Of a stretch of 64,000 bases of DNA, positions 35,159 through 44,042 are shown piece by piece. The position numbers and the translations under genes were made by a program. The DNA comes from Verrucomicrobium sp. BvORR034 (GTDB lineage: Bacteria; Verrucomicrobiota; Verrucomicrobiia; Verrucomicrobiales; Verrucomicrobiaceae), in NCBI RefSeq assembly GCF_000739635.1, contig NZ_BATQ01000045.1, positions 16,608 to 80,607 of the forward strand, written 5' to 3'. The notes under the pieces were generated by a model that saw only the letters and a list, made by a program, of their open reading frames with translations, was not told where the DNA came from and made no database searches. Every line of letters starts with the position of its first letter. Position 1 is the first letter of the stretch.

Positions 35159-38100
35159 ATGCGCACTTATCTTTCCCTTATACTGTGCTGGCTGGCCATC
35201 GGCCCGCTTGCCGTCCTGGCGCAAAGCGGTGGAGGCGAGGCCGGCGAGCTCTACTTCAGGGGCTACATGCTGAAAAACGAGGCGGAAAAGCTGGAGCAGT
35301 CAAACGATCTGGCTGGTGCTCAAGCTAAATACGAAGAAGCCCGGCAACTGGTCGCCAAGGTTTCGCAAAATTTTCCGCAATGGCAGCCAGAAGTGGTGAC
35401 CTATCGCCTCAAGGCGATTGAACAGTCCCTGGAACAGCTTTCCGCCAAACTCGGCGGAGCCAGGCCTGCTCCCGTAGCGGCCGCGCCGACGGCTCCGGCT
35501 CCGGCTAGCCCCAAGACGGTTTCCCCTGGAGCAACCGGCGGCGGCGGTGTGTCGCGTCCTCCAGTTGGTGAGATCCCTCCTGCATTGCCCCCGGGCAATA
35601 TGGCAGTGGAAGACCTCACCAAGCAGTACCTTGCCCTGCAGCGCAAGAACGCGGAGATGGCCGCCCAGATCAAGGCCTACGACGAAAGCTACAACGCTAC
35701 CCTTCAGGAAAAGAACCGCGCCCAGCAGGAGAAAATGCTCCTGGAGCGCCAGATGAAAGACCTCAATGAGAAGGTCGATTCCCTGAGCCAGGCGACCAAG
35801 ACTCGCGACACGACCTCCAAGTCCGAACTGGAGAAGGCGCGCAACGAGGTGAAGATGGTGTCGGATCTTCTGGAAAAGACCACCAATCAGCTCACGGAGT
35901 CCACCAAGGTGATGGATTCCTTGCTGAAGGAGAAGGAGTCCCTTCAGGAAACTCAGCGTCGTTTGGAAAACGAGATCGACGTCATCAAGAAGGACAAGCC
36001 GGAAGACTTCAAAAAGCTCCTGGCGGACAAGGACACTGCCCAGAAGAAACTTGAGGCTGACCTCGTCGAGGCGCGCAAAGGGGCTCAGGAAGCGCTCGAT
36101 CTGCGCAAGACCATTGCGGAAAAGGAAACCGCTCAAAAGAACCTGGAAGGTGAGATCGAGACGCTGAAGGGGGAGTTGCGCAGTGCAAAGAGCGGATCGC
36201 CGATGTCCGTCCAGCTTAAGAAAAACGTGACCGAGAAGGAAACACTCCAGAAGCAGCTGGAGTCTGAACTCGCCGATGCCAAGCTGAAGGCCAAGGAGAA
36301 CGAGGATCTAAAAAAGACCATGGCCGAGAAGGACGTGGCCCAGCGTCGCCTGGAAGCTGAGCTCGCCTCCGCCCGTCGGGACGCCATGTTGTCCGATGAG
36401 CTCAAGAAGACCATTGCGGAGAAGGATCTCGAGCGCCAGAAGCTGGAAAACGATCTGGCCCGGGTGGAAGTGGACCTCGCCGAAGCTAAAAAAGGCGTGG
36501 TGATGTCCGCTGAACTGCGTCGCACCGTCACGGAAAAGGAAGCGCTTCAAAAGAAGCTGGAGACCGAACTGGCCGACGCCAAGAAGTTTGCCCAGGAAGT
36601 GGACGAGCTAAAGGCCTCGATCGCCACGAAGGATGCCGCCGGCAAGAAACTTGAAACGGAGCTGGCCACGGTGAAGTCGGATCTGGAGTCTGCCCGCAAA
36701 GATCTGACGACGGCCAAAGCTGATGCGGCAGGTGCCTCCGCCCTGCGCAAGACCATCAAGGAGAAGGAAACCTTGCAAACCAAGTTGGAAGGGGAGCTTG
36801 CTGCCGCCAAAAAGACCGCAGGAGAAGTGCCCGGCTTGAAGTCCTCCATCGAGGAGAAGGATGAGGCCAGTGAAAAACTTTCGGCAGAGCTCACCAAGGT
36901 GAAGTCGGACCTGGCCGCTGCCCGCAAGGAGTTGACCACGGCGAAAACCGATGCGTCCACGGCATCGACCCTCAAGAAGTCCATCAACGAGAAAGAAGCC
37001 GCCCAGAAGAAGCTGGAGGCGGATCTGGCCCTGGCCCAAAAAGGGGCGAAAGAGGCAGCCGAGTTGAAGAAGACGATCATGGAGAAGGATGCGCTCCAAT
37101 CCAAGCTTGAAGGTGATCTGGCGAGGCTGCGGGTGGAGCTGGCATCAGCCAACAACACGGCCGTGAAGTCCACGGACCTGAAGAAGAGCATCGCCTCCAT
37201 GGAGGCCACCCAGCAGAAGCTGGAGGCTGAACTCACTGCGGCCAAACAAGGTGCCGCTGAGGCTGAAGCGTTGCGCGTGGCCATGGTGGACAAGGACGTG
37301 CTGCAAAAGAAGCTGCAGGATGAGCTGACCCGTTTGGAGGCCGAGCTCGTGGAGGCCCGTCGTGGTGCGGCGCTGGCGGAGGAAATGAAGCGAATGATTG
37401 TCGAGAAGGATGCCACCCAGAAGCAGATGGAGGCAGATCTTGCCAAAGTGCGCCAGGAGCTCGAAAGCACCAAGAAGGAGAAGTTCCAGTCCCAGGAGAT
37501 GGCCAAGCTCTCCGCCAGCAAGGCGGCCACGGAAAAGAAGCTTGAGTCAGACCTCGTGAAGATGGAGATCGATCTGGCAGCGGCTCGCCGCATGGCCCAG
37601 CAGGCCGACGAACTCAAGAAGCAGCTTGCTGACAAAGAAGCGCTCTACAAGCAGCTCCAGCAGGAACTGGCCGAGACCAAGCTTGAAGATTCCATTCGCA
37701 GCGATGACTTCCGTATGCAGCTTGCGGAGAAGGATGCCTCGCACCGGAAACTGGAGGCGGCTCTTGCTGCCGCCACCAAGGATGCTCCCAAGCCCGAGGA
37801 CCTGCGCCGTCTGATGACGGAGAACCAGCGCCTCAAAGATCAGCTCGAGGAGGCCTCTCTCCACGTGGCCAATCTAAAAGACGAAGGGTTGCGCAAGGAC
37901 GCGGAAATCACCGCTCTGAAGACTCAGATCACCGGCATCCAAGGGGAACTGGTCCGGCTGCGCCAGGAAAACACCGTTTACCAGACCCAGGTGGCAGATC
38001 TCACCGTCAAGCTCAAGGAACTGAGCCGTGAGCTGGACAAGCAGCCGAAGACCCAGGTGGCTGGCGCGGTCAGTCCGGGAGAATCGGCCCGACTTTCCCA

Positions 38101-39028
38101 GGAAAACGAGATGCTCCGCAACATCATCATGCGCCAGCTGCGCCAGCAGGAGCGCCAGCGTCAGGCGAAGGAGATCGTCATTGGCGAGATGAAGAAGCTT
38201 GAGAGCTCCTCCATCGCCCTCATGCAGAATCTTGAGGAGATGACGGCAGGCAAGATCATGGTCACCGTGGAGGAAGAGCCTCTCTTCAGCGAACCCCAGT
38301 TGAAGGAGATCTTCGCTGCCAGCGGGGTGAATGTGACGCTAGAGACCACCAGTGGTCGGTCTCCCGCCTCAGCCGGTGCCGCTGCGGCCCCCCGCCGCGT
38401 GCTTGCTTATGATGCGTCTGAGGAAGAGCGCCTCATGGCCCATGCGGAAGAGGTGCTGATTCGCAGCGACTACGCGGGGGCCGCTGTCGCCTACCAGGAC
38501 GTGCTCCGTGCCAATCCCAAGAACATCACCGCGCTCACCAGCCTGGCTGGCATTCGCCTGCAGGAAGGCAAGTATGAGGAGGCGGAGGTTATGCTGCAGA
38601 AATGCCTCGTTTATGATCCCGAGAATCCCGTGGCCTTCTACCGCCTGGGCGTGAGCTACTTCCAGCAGAGCCGGATGGACGAGGCCTATGCCATGTTCGC
38701 CAAGAGTGTGGAGAAGAGCAATGACAACGCCCGCTCCCGTCACTACATGGGCATCATCGCCACCAAGATGGGCAACCGCGCGAAGGCGGAGGCCGAGTTC
38801 AAGGGGGCGCTGGCCATCGATCCTGGCTACGGAGATGCCCACTTCAATCTGGCAGTGCTCTATGCCACTGCGAATCCTCCCAACTGGGCTCTCGCCAGAC
38901 AGCATTACAAAAACGCCCTGGCTCGCGGAGTGAAGGCTGATCCTACAATGGACAAGCTGATCCGGGACACCCAGGCCCCCAACCCGGCGGTGCAGACCCG
39001 GGAAACCGCCGCCACTGTCCCCTATTAA
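35159..39028 (+). CDS. Giant exported coiled-coil protein with C-terminal TPRs
   Basis: The 1289-residue protein from the ATG at 35159 has a signal peptide (MRTYLSLILCWLAIGPLAVL, cleaved near AQSGGG). Parts in order: a short helical region, a Pro/Ala/Gly-rich linker (about 105-150), a coiled coil (about 155-1040) and three to four TPRs (about 1087-1240, for example DYAGAAVAYQDVLRANPKN). Within residues about 284-907 some 18 units of the pattern KK-I-EKD--QKKLE-ELA recur, 31, 38 or 45 residues long. An upstream in-frame start at 35057 would put the signal peptide inside. It is followed by a PpiD-like chaperone gene. I infer a long periplasmic spacer or scaffold. Confidence 0.85.
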   Translation: MRTYLSLILCWLAIGPLAVLAQSGGGEAGELYFRGYMLKNEAEKLEQSNDLAGAQAKYEEARQLVAKVSQNFPQWQPEVVTYRLKAIEQSLEQLSAKLGGARPAPVAAAPTAPAPASPKTVSPGATGGGGVSRPPVGEIPPALPPGNMAVEDLTKQYLALQRKNAEMAAQIKAYDESYNATLQEKNRAQQEKMLLERQMKDLNEKVDSLSQATKTRDTTSKSELEKARNEVKMVSDLLEKTTNQLTESTKVMDSLLKEKESLQETQRRLENEIDVIKKDKPEDFKKLLADKDTAQKKLEADLVEARKGAQEALDLRKTIAEKETAQKNLEGEIETLKGELRSAKSGSPMSVQLKKNVTEKETLQKQLESELADAKLKAKENEDLKKTMAEKDVAQRRLEAELASARRDAMLSDELKKTIAEKDLERQKLENDLARVEVDLAEAKKGVVMSAELRRTVTEKEALQKKLETELADAKKFAQEVDELKASIATKDAAGKKLETELATVKSDLESARKDLTTAKADAAGASALRKTIKEKETLQTKLEGELAAAKKTAGEVPGLKSSIEEKDEASEKLSAELTKVKSDLAAARKELTTAKTDASTASTLKKSINEKEAAQKKLEADLALAQKGAKEAAELKKTIMEKDALQSKLEGDLARLRVELASANNTAVKSTDLKKSIASMEATQQKLEAELTAAKQGAAEAEALRVAMVDKDVLQKKLQDELTRLEAELVEARRGAALAEEMKRMIVEKDATQKQMEADLAKVRQELESTKKEKFQSQEMAKLSASKAATEKKLESDLVKMEIDLAAARRMAQQADELKKQLADKEALYKQLQQELAETKLEDSIRSDDFRMQLAEKDASHRKLEAALAAATKDAPKPEDLRRLMTENQRLKDQLEEASLHVANLKDEGLRKDAEITALKTQITGIQGELVRLRQENTVYQTQVADLTVKLKELSRELDKQPKTQVAGAVSPGESARLSQENEMLRNIIMRQLRQQERQRQAKEIVIGEMKKLESSSIALMQNLEEMTAGKIMVTVEEEPLFSEPQLKEIFAASGVNVTLETTSGRSPASAGAAAAPRRVLAYDASEEERLMAHAEEVLIRSDYAGAAVAYQDVLRANPKNITALTSLAGIRLQEGKYEEAEVMLQKCLVYDPENPVAFYRLGVSYFQQSRMDEAYAMFAKSVEKSNDNARSRHYMGIIATKMGNRAKAEAEFKGALAIDPGYGDAHFNLAVLYATANPPNWALARQHYKNALARGVKADPTMDKLIRDTQAPNPAVQTRETAATVPY

Positions 39029-39138
39029 TGGCTGATGGAGGGCATTTGACCGCTCCAAGCCTGCGCTTCCCTGTAAAAACTGATTGACCGTGACTGCGGG
39101 CGGCATTTCTTCGCCGCTCGCTCTACACCCCGCTTCCC

Positions 39139-40695
39139 ATGCTCGAGTTTCTTCGCCGCCAGACCAAGCCCATCATGATCTCGCTTGCCGCGATCATCAT
39201 CATTGCGTTCACCTTCTGGGGAGGGCAGACCAATCGGAAAGAGCCGGGCATGCATTCCGCTGAGGACACGGCGTTCACGATCTACGGCAAGGAACACACC
39301 TTTGCCGAACACTCCCGCCTGGATCGCCTGTACCGTCTGGCCTACGGCATGGGGCTTTCTTCTCCCACGGGTCGCGGCGACTTCGCCAGCACCATGGGCT
39401 TTGTGGTTCAGAAGTATCAGGCTGAGGGGATGATCCCGGTGGACTTTGCGTTCAACCTCCTGGTGCTGCGTGAGGAACTGGAGAAGAACGGGGTGCAAGC
39501 CACCAACGAAGAGGCTCGTGAAGCCTTCCGGAAGCTTCCTATTTTCCAAAGCAAAGATGGCAACTTTGATGGCAATGTGGCTGAACAGTTCCAAAACAAC
39601 ATCGGTGCGTTGGGGCTGCGTGACACCGATGTCTTCGATGTCCTGCGTGACTGGATCGGCTTCCAGCGCCTGCATGAGATCGTGGCTGGCAACGCCGTGC
39701 TGAACAACAACGTTTCCAAGCAGCTCTACGCTTCCACGTTCCAAACCGTCAAAGCGGCCTCCATCCCTTTCGTCACGGACGACTTCAAGAAAGACGCCAA
39801 GCCGACGGATGAAGAGATCGCCAAGTATTACGAAGAGAAGAAGGAAATATTCAAAACCGCACCCAAGCGCGCCATTTCCTATGTGCTGTTCGCAAAGCCG
39901 GATGTGGAGAAGCTCAATGCAGAAGACACCGTCAAGGCCCGCAACGAGTTTGCTGCCAAGGTGAACGACTTCGGTGTGGCGGCAATTGCCCCAGGAGCAA
40001 AGCTTGAAGACGTGGCCAAGAACGCCAAGGTGGAGCTCAAGACGGAGGCCCTCTTCACCATGGAAGCTCCTCCTGAGGCTCTGAAAGAAGAACCCAGCCT
40101 CATCAGCGAGATCTTCCGCATTGATCCCAAGAACCGTCCAGTGAGCGATCCGGTGGAAGGCTCGAAGGGCTACTACTTCTTCAGCGTGACGCAGGAAGAA
40201 GAGCCCAAGCAGCAGGAACTGGCTGACGTGAAGGAAAAAATCACGGAACAGCTCACCGCCCAGAAAGCCCAGGAGCTGATGACGAAGGCGGCCAGCGAGG
40301 CCCGCAAGAAGCTGGAAGAAGCCATCAAGGGTGGCAAGACGTTCGAAGAGGCGGCCAAGGAGGCCAACCTCACACCGCAACAGCTGCCTGAGTTCTCCCC
40401 GTCCAATCCGCTGATGGACCGCACCAACGGCCGCGAAATCGCTGCCGAGACCCGCACCACCCCGGCTGGCAGCTTCACGAAGCCCCTGCCGACCGAGAAC
40501 GGTGTGCTGCTCGTGTACGTGATCTCCAAGGAGCTTCGCAAGCGCGAAGACGGCGCTACCACCAAGGCCAACATTGAGAAGTCCCTCGACGGCATGATGC
40601 AGGGTGATATTTTCCGCGCTTGGTTCCAGCGTCGCCGTGACGAGGCCAAGGAAAACGCCGACCCGCTTCAGCGCCGCCTTCTTGGCCTTCAGTAA
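39139..40695 (+). CDS. PpiD/SurA-like membrane-anchored periplasmic chaperone
   Basis: The 518-residue protein begins with a short cytoplasmic segment and one membrane anchor (PIMISLAAIIIIAFTFWGG), as in PpiD. A SurA_N-like helical region (about 60-200, with LVLREELEKNGVQATNEEA) precedes a likely degenerate parvulin region (about 225-380). The C-terminal helices (KKLEEAIKGGKTFEEAAKEA) rejoin the chaperone core. It should help fold exported proteins, fitting its place after the giant exported coiled-coil gene. Confidence 0.82.
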   Translation: MLEFLRRQTKPIMISLAAIIIIAFTFWGGQTNRKEPGMHSAEDTAFTIYGKEHTFAEHSRLDRLYRLAYGMGLSSPTGRGDFASTMGFVVQKYQAEGMIPVDFAFNLLVLREELEKNGVQATNEEAREAFRKLPIFQSKDGNFDGNVAEQFQNNIGALGLRDTDVFDVLRDWIGFQRLHEIVAGNAVLNNNVSKQLYASTFQTVKAASIPFVTDDFKKDAKPTDEEIAKYYEEKKEIFKTAPKRAISYVLFAKPDVEKLNAEDTVKARNEFAAKVNDFGVAAIAPGAKLEDVAKNAKVELKTEALFTMEAPPEALKEEPSLISEIFRIDPKNRPVSDPVEGSKGYYFFSVTQEEEPKQQELADVKEKITEQLTAQKAQELMTKAASEARKKLEEAIKGGKTFEEAAKEANLTPQQLPEFSPSNPLMDRTNGREIAAETRTTPAGSFTKPLPTENGVLLVYVISKELRKREDGATTKANIEKSLDGMMQGDIFRAWFQRRRDEAKENADPLQRRLLGLQ

Positions 40696-40736
40696 TCGCC
40701 AGATCCCTGAGATCGGGGTGGCCAACGCATGTGAAC

Positions 40737-41093
40737 ATGAGTGACAACCCCGATCGCGACTTCCTCTATGACGAGGCCAGCGGCCTCGTCGCCATTGGAG
40801 AAATCGAGGAGGCCGTGACCCTCTACCGACGCTCGGTGGAGCTGGATCCGGCCTACTTTGACGGCTGGCATGCCTTGGGCATGGCCCTGCTGAAATCAGG
40901 ACAGGTCAAAGAGGCCATCGGTGCTGGATTGATGGCCACCACCCTCCGCCCCAACGACCTTCTGGCCTGGACCGCCCTGTCCCAGATGTACGTGAAGAAT
41001 GGCCAGATTGCCGAGGCAGAAGACGCCAAAGGCAAGGCCCGGATCCTCTCCCTGGGTGGCAAAGTTGTGCAGGCTCCCAAAGACGGAGCCTAG
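40737..41093 (+). CDS. Small TPR protein
   Basis: The 118-residue protein holds about three tetratricopeptide repeats (ASGLVAIGEIEEAVTLYRRS, then ALLKSGQVKEAIGAGLMA and MYVKNGQIAEAEDAKGKA). No signal peptide, so cytoplasmic. The ATG at 40737 is chosen over a GTG two codons upstream. It lies between the PpiD-like gene and metG on the same strand; its partner is unknown. Confidence 0.82.
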   Translation: MSDNPDRDFLYDEASGLVAIGEIEEAVTLYRRSVELDPAYFDGWHALGMALLKSGQVKEAIGAGLMATTLRPNDLLAWTALSQMYVKNGQIAEAEDAKGKARILSLGGKVVQAPKDGA

Positions 41094-41163
41094 TCGCCAG
41101 CGACCGTTCGGGGGCGTTTTTCCCCATGACAGAGGCAGCTTTTTGCAGCATGGAAGGAGGTCC

Positions 41164-42747
41164 ATGCCCAAGCCCTATTACATCACGACCGCCATTGACT
41201 ACACCAATGCACCGCCGCACATCGGCCATGCTTATGAGAAGGTGTTGGCGGACGTCATGGCCCGCTTCCAGCGGCTGAACGGGCGTGAGGTGTACTTCCT
41301 CACCGGGGTGGATCAGCATGGCCAGAAGGTGCAGAAGAGCGCCGACAAGGCTGGCATCAGCCCTCAAGACTTCGTGGACGGGATTTCGCAGAAGTTCATT
41401 GAGCTCTGGGACAAGCTGGGTGTCCGCTATGATGGTTGGGCTGCCACCACCGCGGAGCCTCACAAGAAAGTCGTGCGGGCCATGCTGCAGAAGCTGCATG
41501 ATGCCGGTCAGCTCTACAAACAGAGTTACACGGGCTTCTACAGCGTGCGCCAGGAACAGTTCCTCACGGACAAAGAACGTGGTCCAGACGGGACCTTTGG
41601 TGAGGAATGGGGCGAAGTCGTGGAGTTGGAGGAGTCAAACTGGTTCTTCAAGCTCAGCGAGCACGTGGACTGGCTGCGTGCCTACATCAAGTCCCACCCG
41701 GATTTCATCTTCCCGGCCTTCCGCACCAACGACGTGCTCAATGCCCTCGAAAACTCAGTGGGACAGGACCTGTGCATTTCCCGGCCGGTTGAGCGTCTGA
41801 GCTGGGGCATCCCGCTGCCTTTTGACGAGGGGTTTGTCAATTTCGTGTGGTTCGATGCGTTGACGAACTATATCAGCTTCGCCGGGTACCTCTCGGATGA
41901 GGTCGGCAATGAGGGGCTTCCTGAGTTCAAACGCATCTGGCCTGCCGATGCCCATGTCATCGGCAAGGACATTCTCGTGCCGGCGCATGCCATCTACTGG
42001 CCCATCATGTTGCATGCCTTGGGCTTCGCAGATGACCAGATGCCCAAGCTCATTGTCCACGGCTGGTGGAACATCAAGGGGCAGAAGATGAGCAAGACGC
42101 TCGGGAACGTCGTGGACCCCAACGAGGTGTCCAACGTGTTTACTCCTGAAGCCCTGCGCTATTACCTCATGAGGGACATGGCCACGGGTTATGATGCCGA
42201 CCTCAGCGAGGAGCGCATGCAGATTGCCTACAATGAGCTTGCTCGCGGACTGGGCAATCTCCTGAACCGTGCGCTCAACATGTCCCAGAAGTACCGTGAG
42301 GGCGCGCTCTCCACGGGCGGCGGCTACGACGATGAGATCAACCAGGCCCTGCGCCAGACGGTGGCAGCGGCTCCGGCGGCGTATATCGAGGAAATGAACA
42401 ACTGGGCAATCCACAACGGCATCGCCGAGGCGTGGAAGATCGTGACCCATGCGAACCAGTTCGTGGACCTGACCCAGCCGTTCAAGCTGGCCAAGGATCC
42501 GGAGCAGGCCGCCCGTCTGGACAGTGTGCTCTACCATCTGGCAGAAGCCCTGGCACACGTGAGCATCCTGCTAAGCCCCATCATGCCTGAAGCCTGCAAG
42601 AAGCTTCAGACCCAGCTGGGCTGGACTCCTGCCGAGGGGTTCCAGGTAAAGGATCTTGCCTGGGGACTCCTGCCCGAGGGGCATCAGCATGGCCTGCCGG
42701 TTCCGTTGTTCCCCCGCATCGAGTTTGGGGAGGCTGAGGCCAAGTAG
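41164..42747 (+). CDS. metG: Methionyl-tRNA synthetase, zinc-free short form
   Basis: The 527-residue enzyme starts at the ATG at 41164, 6 bases after GGAGG; an in-frame ATG at 40999 lies inside the previous gene. Class I motifs are PPHIGHAYEKV (HIGH, residues 19-22) and GQKMSKTLGNVVDPN (about 308). The connective insert reads GFYSVRQEQFLTDKERGPDG, so both CxxC knuckles of the zinc form are absent. There is no C-terminal tRNA-binding EMAP-like domain. It charges tRNA-Met. Confidence 0.95.
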   Translation: MPKPYYITTAIDYTNAPPHIGHAYEKVLADVMARFQRLNGREVYFLTGVDQHGQKVQKSADKAGISPQDFVDGISQKFIELWDKLGVRYDGWAATTAEPHKKVVRAMLQKLHDAGQLYKQSYTGFYSVRQEQFLTDKERGPDGTFGEEWGEVVELEESNWFFKLSEHVDWLRAYIKSHPDFIFPAFRTNDVLNALENSVGQDLCISRPVERLSWGIPLPFDEGFVNFVWFDALTNYISFAGYLSDEVGNEGLPEFKRIWPADAHVIGKDILVPAHAIYWPIMLHALGFADDQMPKLIVHGWWNIKGQKMSKTLGNVVDPNEVSNVFTPEALRYYLMRDMATGYDADLSEERMQIAYNELARGLGNLLNRALNMSQKYREGALSTGGGYDDEINQALRQTVAAAPAAYIEEMNNWAIHNGIAEAWKIVTHANQFVDLTQPFKLAKDPEQAARLDSVLYHLAEALAHVSILLSPIMPEACKKLQTQLGWTPAEGFQVKDLAWGLLPEGHQHGLPVPLFPRIEFGEAEAK

Positions 42748-42843
42748 GACTTTGGGCCCTGAGGCTGGTTCCCACCGTGGGGGCCAACGATCGGAAGCTG
42801 AAGTCCCAGCGGGGGAAAATGCATCCTGAAGCGAGATGTTAGA

Positions 42844-42972
42844 TCTGCGGCGTTTCTCGTCCGCGGCCACGCCTCTGGCACCCCTTTCAGGGGGGCACAA
42901 ATTGAACGCGTTTCGCAGTGGTATCGCTACGCTCAAGCCCTGGCAACCATGTGGAATGCCTTCGGCATATCG
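42844..42972 (+). repeat. Intergenic repeat copy 1
   Basis: The core (42883-42972) runs from CCTTTCAGG to ATGCCTTCGGCAT and aligns with the copies at 43206-43302 (direct) and 43090-43171 (inverted). The preceding 40 bases (GCGGCGTTTCTCGTCCGCGG) also recall the start of copy 2. It lies in the 572-base gene-free gap 42748-43319, where I see no credible protein. Confidence 0.7.
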
Positions 42973-43089
42973 GCCCGTGGTTGAATGGTGTATTTTTTGG
43001 CACATCTCACTCGAAGCAGGCGGAGCACCTGCTCCACAGTGCGTCCGGGGAGTCGAAGTCCAGACCATCTTTCGCAAAGCGGGCCACTC

Positions 43090-43171
43090 CATGCCGAAGG
43101 TAGCTAGGGGCCGGGCGAGTTTGACGAGCCCATGCCCCTGGAAAGCAGAGTTATTCCCTGCACCCTGAAAG
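43090..43171 (-). repeat. Intergenic repeat copy 3 (inverted)
   Basis: On the minus strand it reads CTTTCAGGGTGCA, then TCCAGGGGC, then CCCCTAGCTACCTTCGGCAT, the same ordered blocks as copies 1 and 2 but lacking about 10 bases near the end. Together with copy 2 it forms a head-to-head inverted pair around a GACGCC/GGCGTC hairpin (about 43187-43206). Confidence 0.65.
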
Positions 43172-43205
43172 TGGTGCCAGACGAGAGACGCCGCGGTTCT
43201 GGCGT

Positions 43206-43302
43206 CCTTTCAGGATGCATTCAATTCACGGACGTCCAGGGGTTTTCGGTCGTGTTGCTCCCTCGACCCCTGGCTACCGTCTGAGATGCCTTCGGCAATC
43301 GG
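43206..43302 (+). repeat. Intergenic repeat copy 2
   Basis: Blocks CCTTTCAGGATGCAT, TCCAGGGGTTTTCGG, CGACCCCTGGCTACC and ATGCCTTCGGCAATCGG occur in the same order and spacing as in copy 1. It ends 17 bases before the YqgE stop. Confidence 0.7.
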
Positions 43303-43319
43303 TCAGAGGGACAACTACC

Positions 43320-43877
43320 TCAGTTCAACGACGGATCCGCCGGCATGCGGGCCAGGAGCTTGTAGTAAGGGCCGAGGTCATCCAGCACCGTGGTCCACAA
43401 GTCGGTGGACGGTTGGGCCGTCACGATCTTGGAGAGCGGGGCGCAGGTGATCCAGGAGTTCTGTTCCAGCTCATTCTCCAGCTGGCCCTCTGACCATCCG
43501 GAATAGCCGACGAAGCCCCGCACGGAGCGGCCCTTGTCGAGCTCCTTCATGGCCTGTTCCGTGGACAGGTGGGTCTGCATCCGCAGCTCCCGTTTTTTGG
43601 AGTTCCAGTTGAAGGCGGCAAAGGAAAGTTTGTTGGTGCCCACGGGGCCGCCGAGGAACACGGGAACCTCACCGAGACGTCCCAGATCCTTGTCATCCAG
43701 AAGGTCGGCCACCCGCTTGTCCAGCGGCCGGTTCAGGATGTAGCCAAACGCTCCGTCCTCGGTGTTGTGCGAGGCAAGCAGAAGCACCGTGTGAAAGAAA
43801 TTGGGATCCCGCAATGCGGGTGAGGCCACCAGCAGCGAACCACTGAGGGACTCAGGCTTGCTGTCGTCAAGATTCAT
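43320..43877 (-). CDS. YqgE/AlgH (UPF0301) family protein
   Basis: The 185-residue product from the ATG at 43877 (MNLDDSKPESLSGSLLVA) contains LRDPNFFHTVLLLASHNTED, GAFGYILNRPLD, VFLGGPVGTNKLSF and GYSGWSEGQLENEL, the UPF0301 signature blocks. The family is widespread but its biochemical role is not settled. A longer start at 43934 is less likely. The gene stands alone next to the repeat cluster. Confidence 0.93.
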   Translation of the reverse strand: MNLDDSKPESLSGSLLVASPALRDPNFFHTVLLLASHNTEDGAFGYILNRPLDKRVADLLDDKDLGRLGEVPVFLGGPVGTNKLSFAAFNWNSKKRELRMQTHLSTEQAMKELDKGRSVRGFVGYSGWSEGQLENELEQNSWITCAPLSKIVTAQPSTDLWTTVLDDLGPYYKLLARMPADPSLN

Positions 43878-44042
43878 GAGGGTATGACAGAAAAAGGTTG
43901 GCCCTGCGGCAGAATAATGTGCATTGCCCGGCATGGCAAGAAGCCTCCGGTAAATCTACATCAAGGATACGACTCTCGGAGATGACGCGAAGTTTGATGT
44001 TTGAGGCTTGAGCGCCTCTCCGCCCTGTCCCAGTATTCTCGC

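Noticed and set aside
36547..37635. Long serine/alanine-rich frame on the minus strand
   Set aside because: It mirrors the Lys/Glu repeat coding of the coiled-coil gene and has no independent signal.
39025..40725. 566-codon open frame on the minus strand
   Set aside because: Antisense shadow of the PpiD-like gene; leucine/histidine-rich with no recognisable domain.
40999..41163. N-terminal extension of MetRS
   Set aside because: It overlaps the TPR gene in another frame, while a GGAGG precedes the ATG at 41164 and the family N-terminus begins there.
42571..43168. Frames of 110-173 codons over the metG end and repeat cluster
   Set aside because: Composition follows the intergenic repeats; no family match, ribosome site or consistent start.
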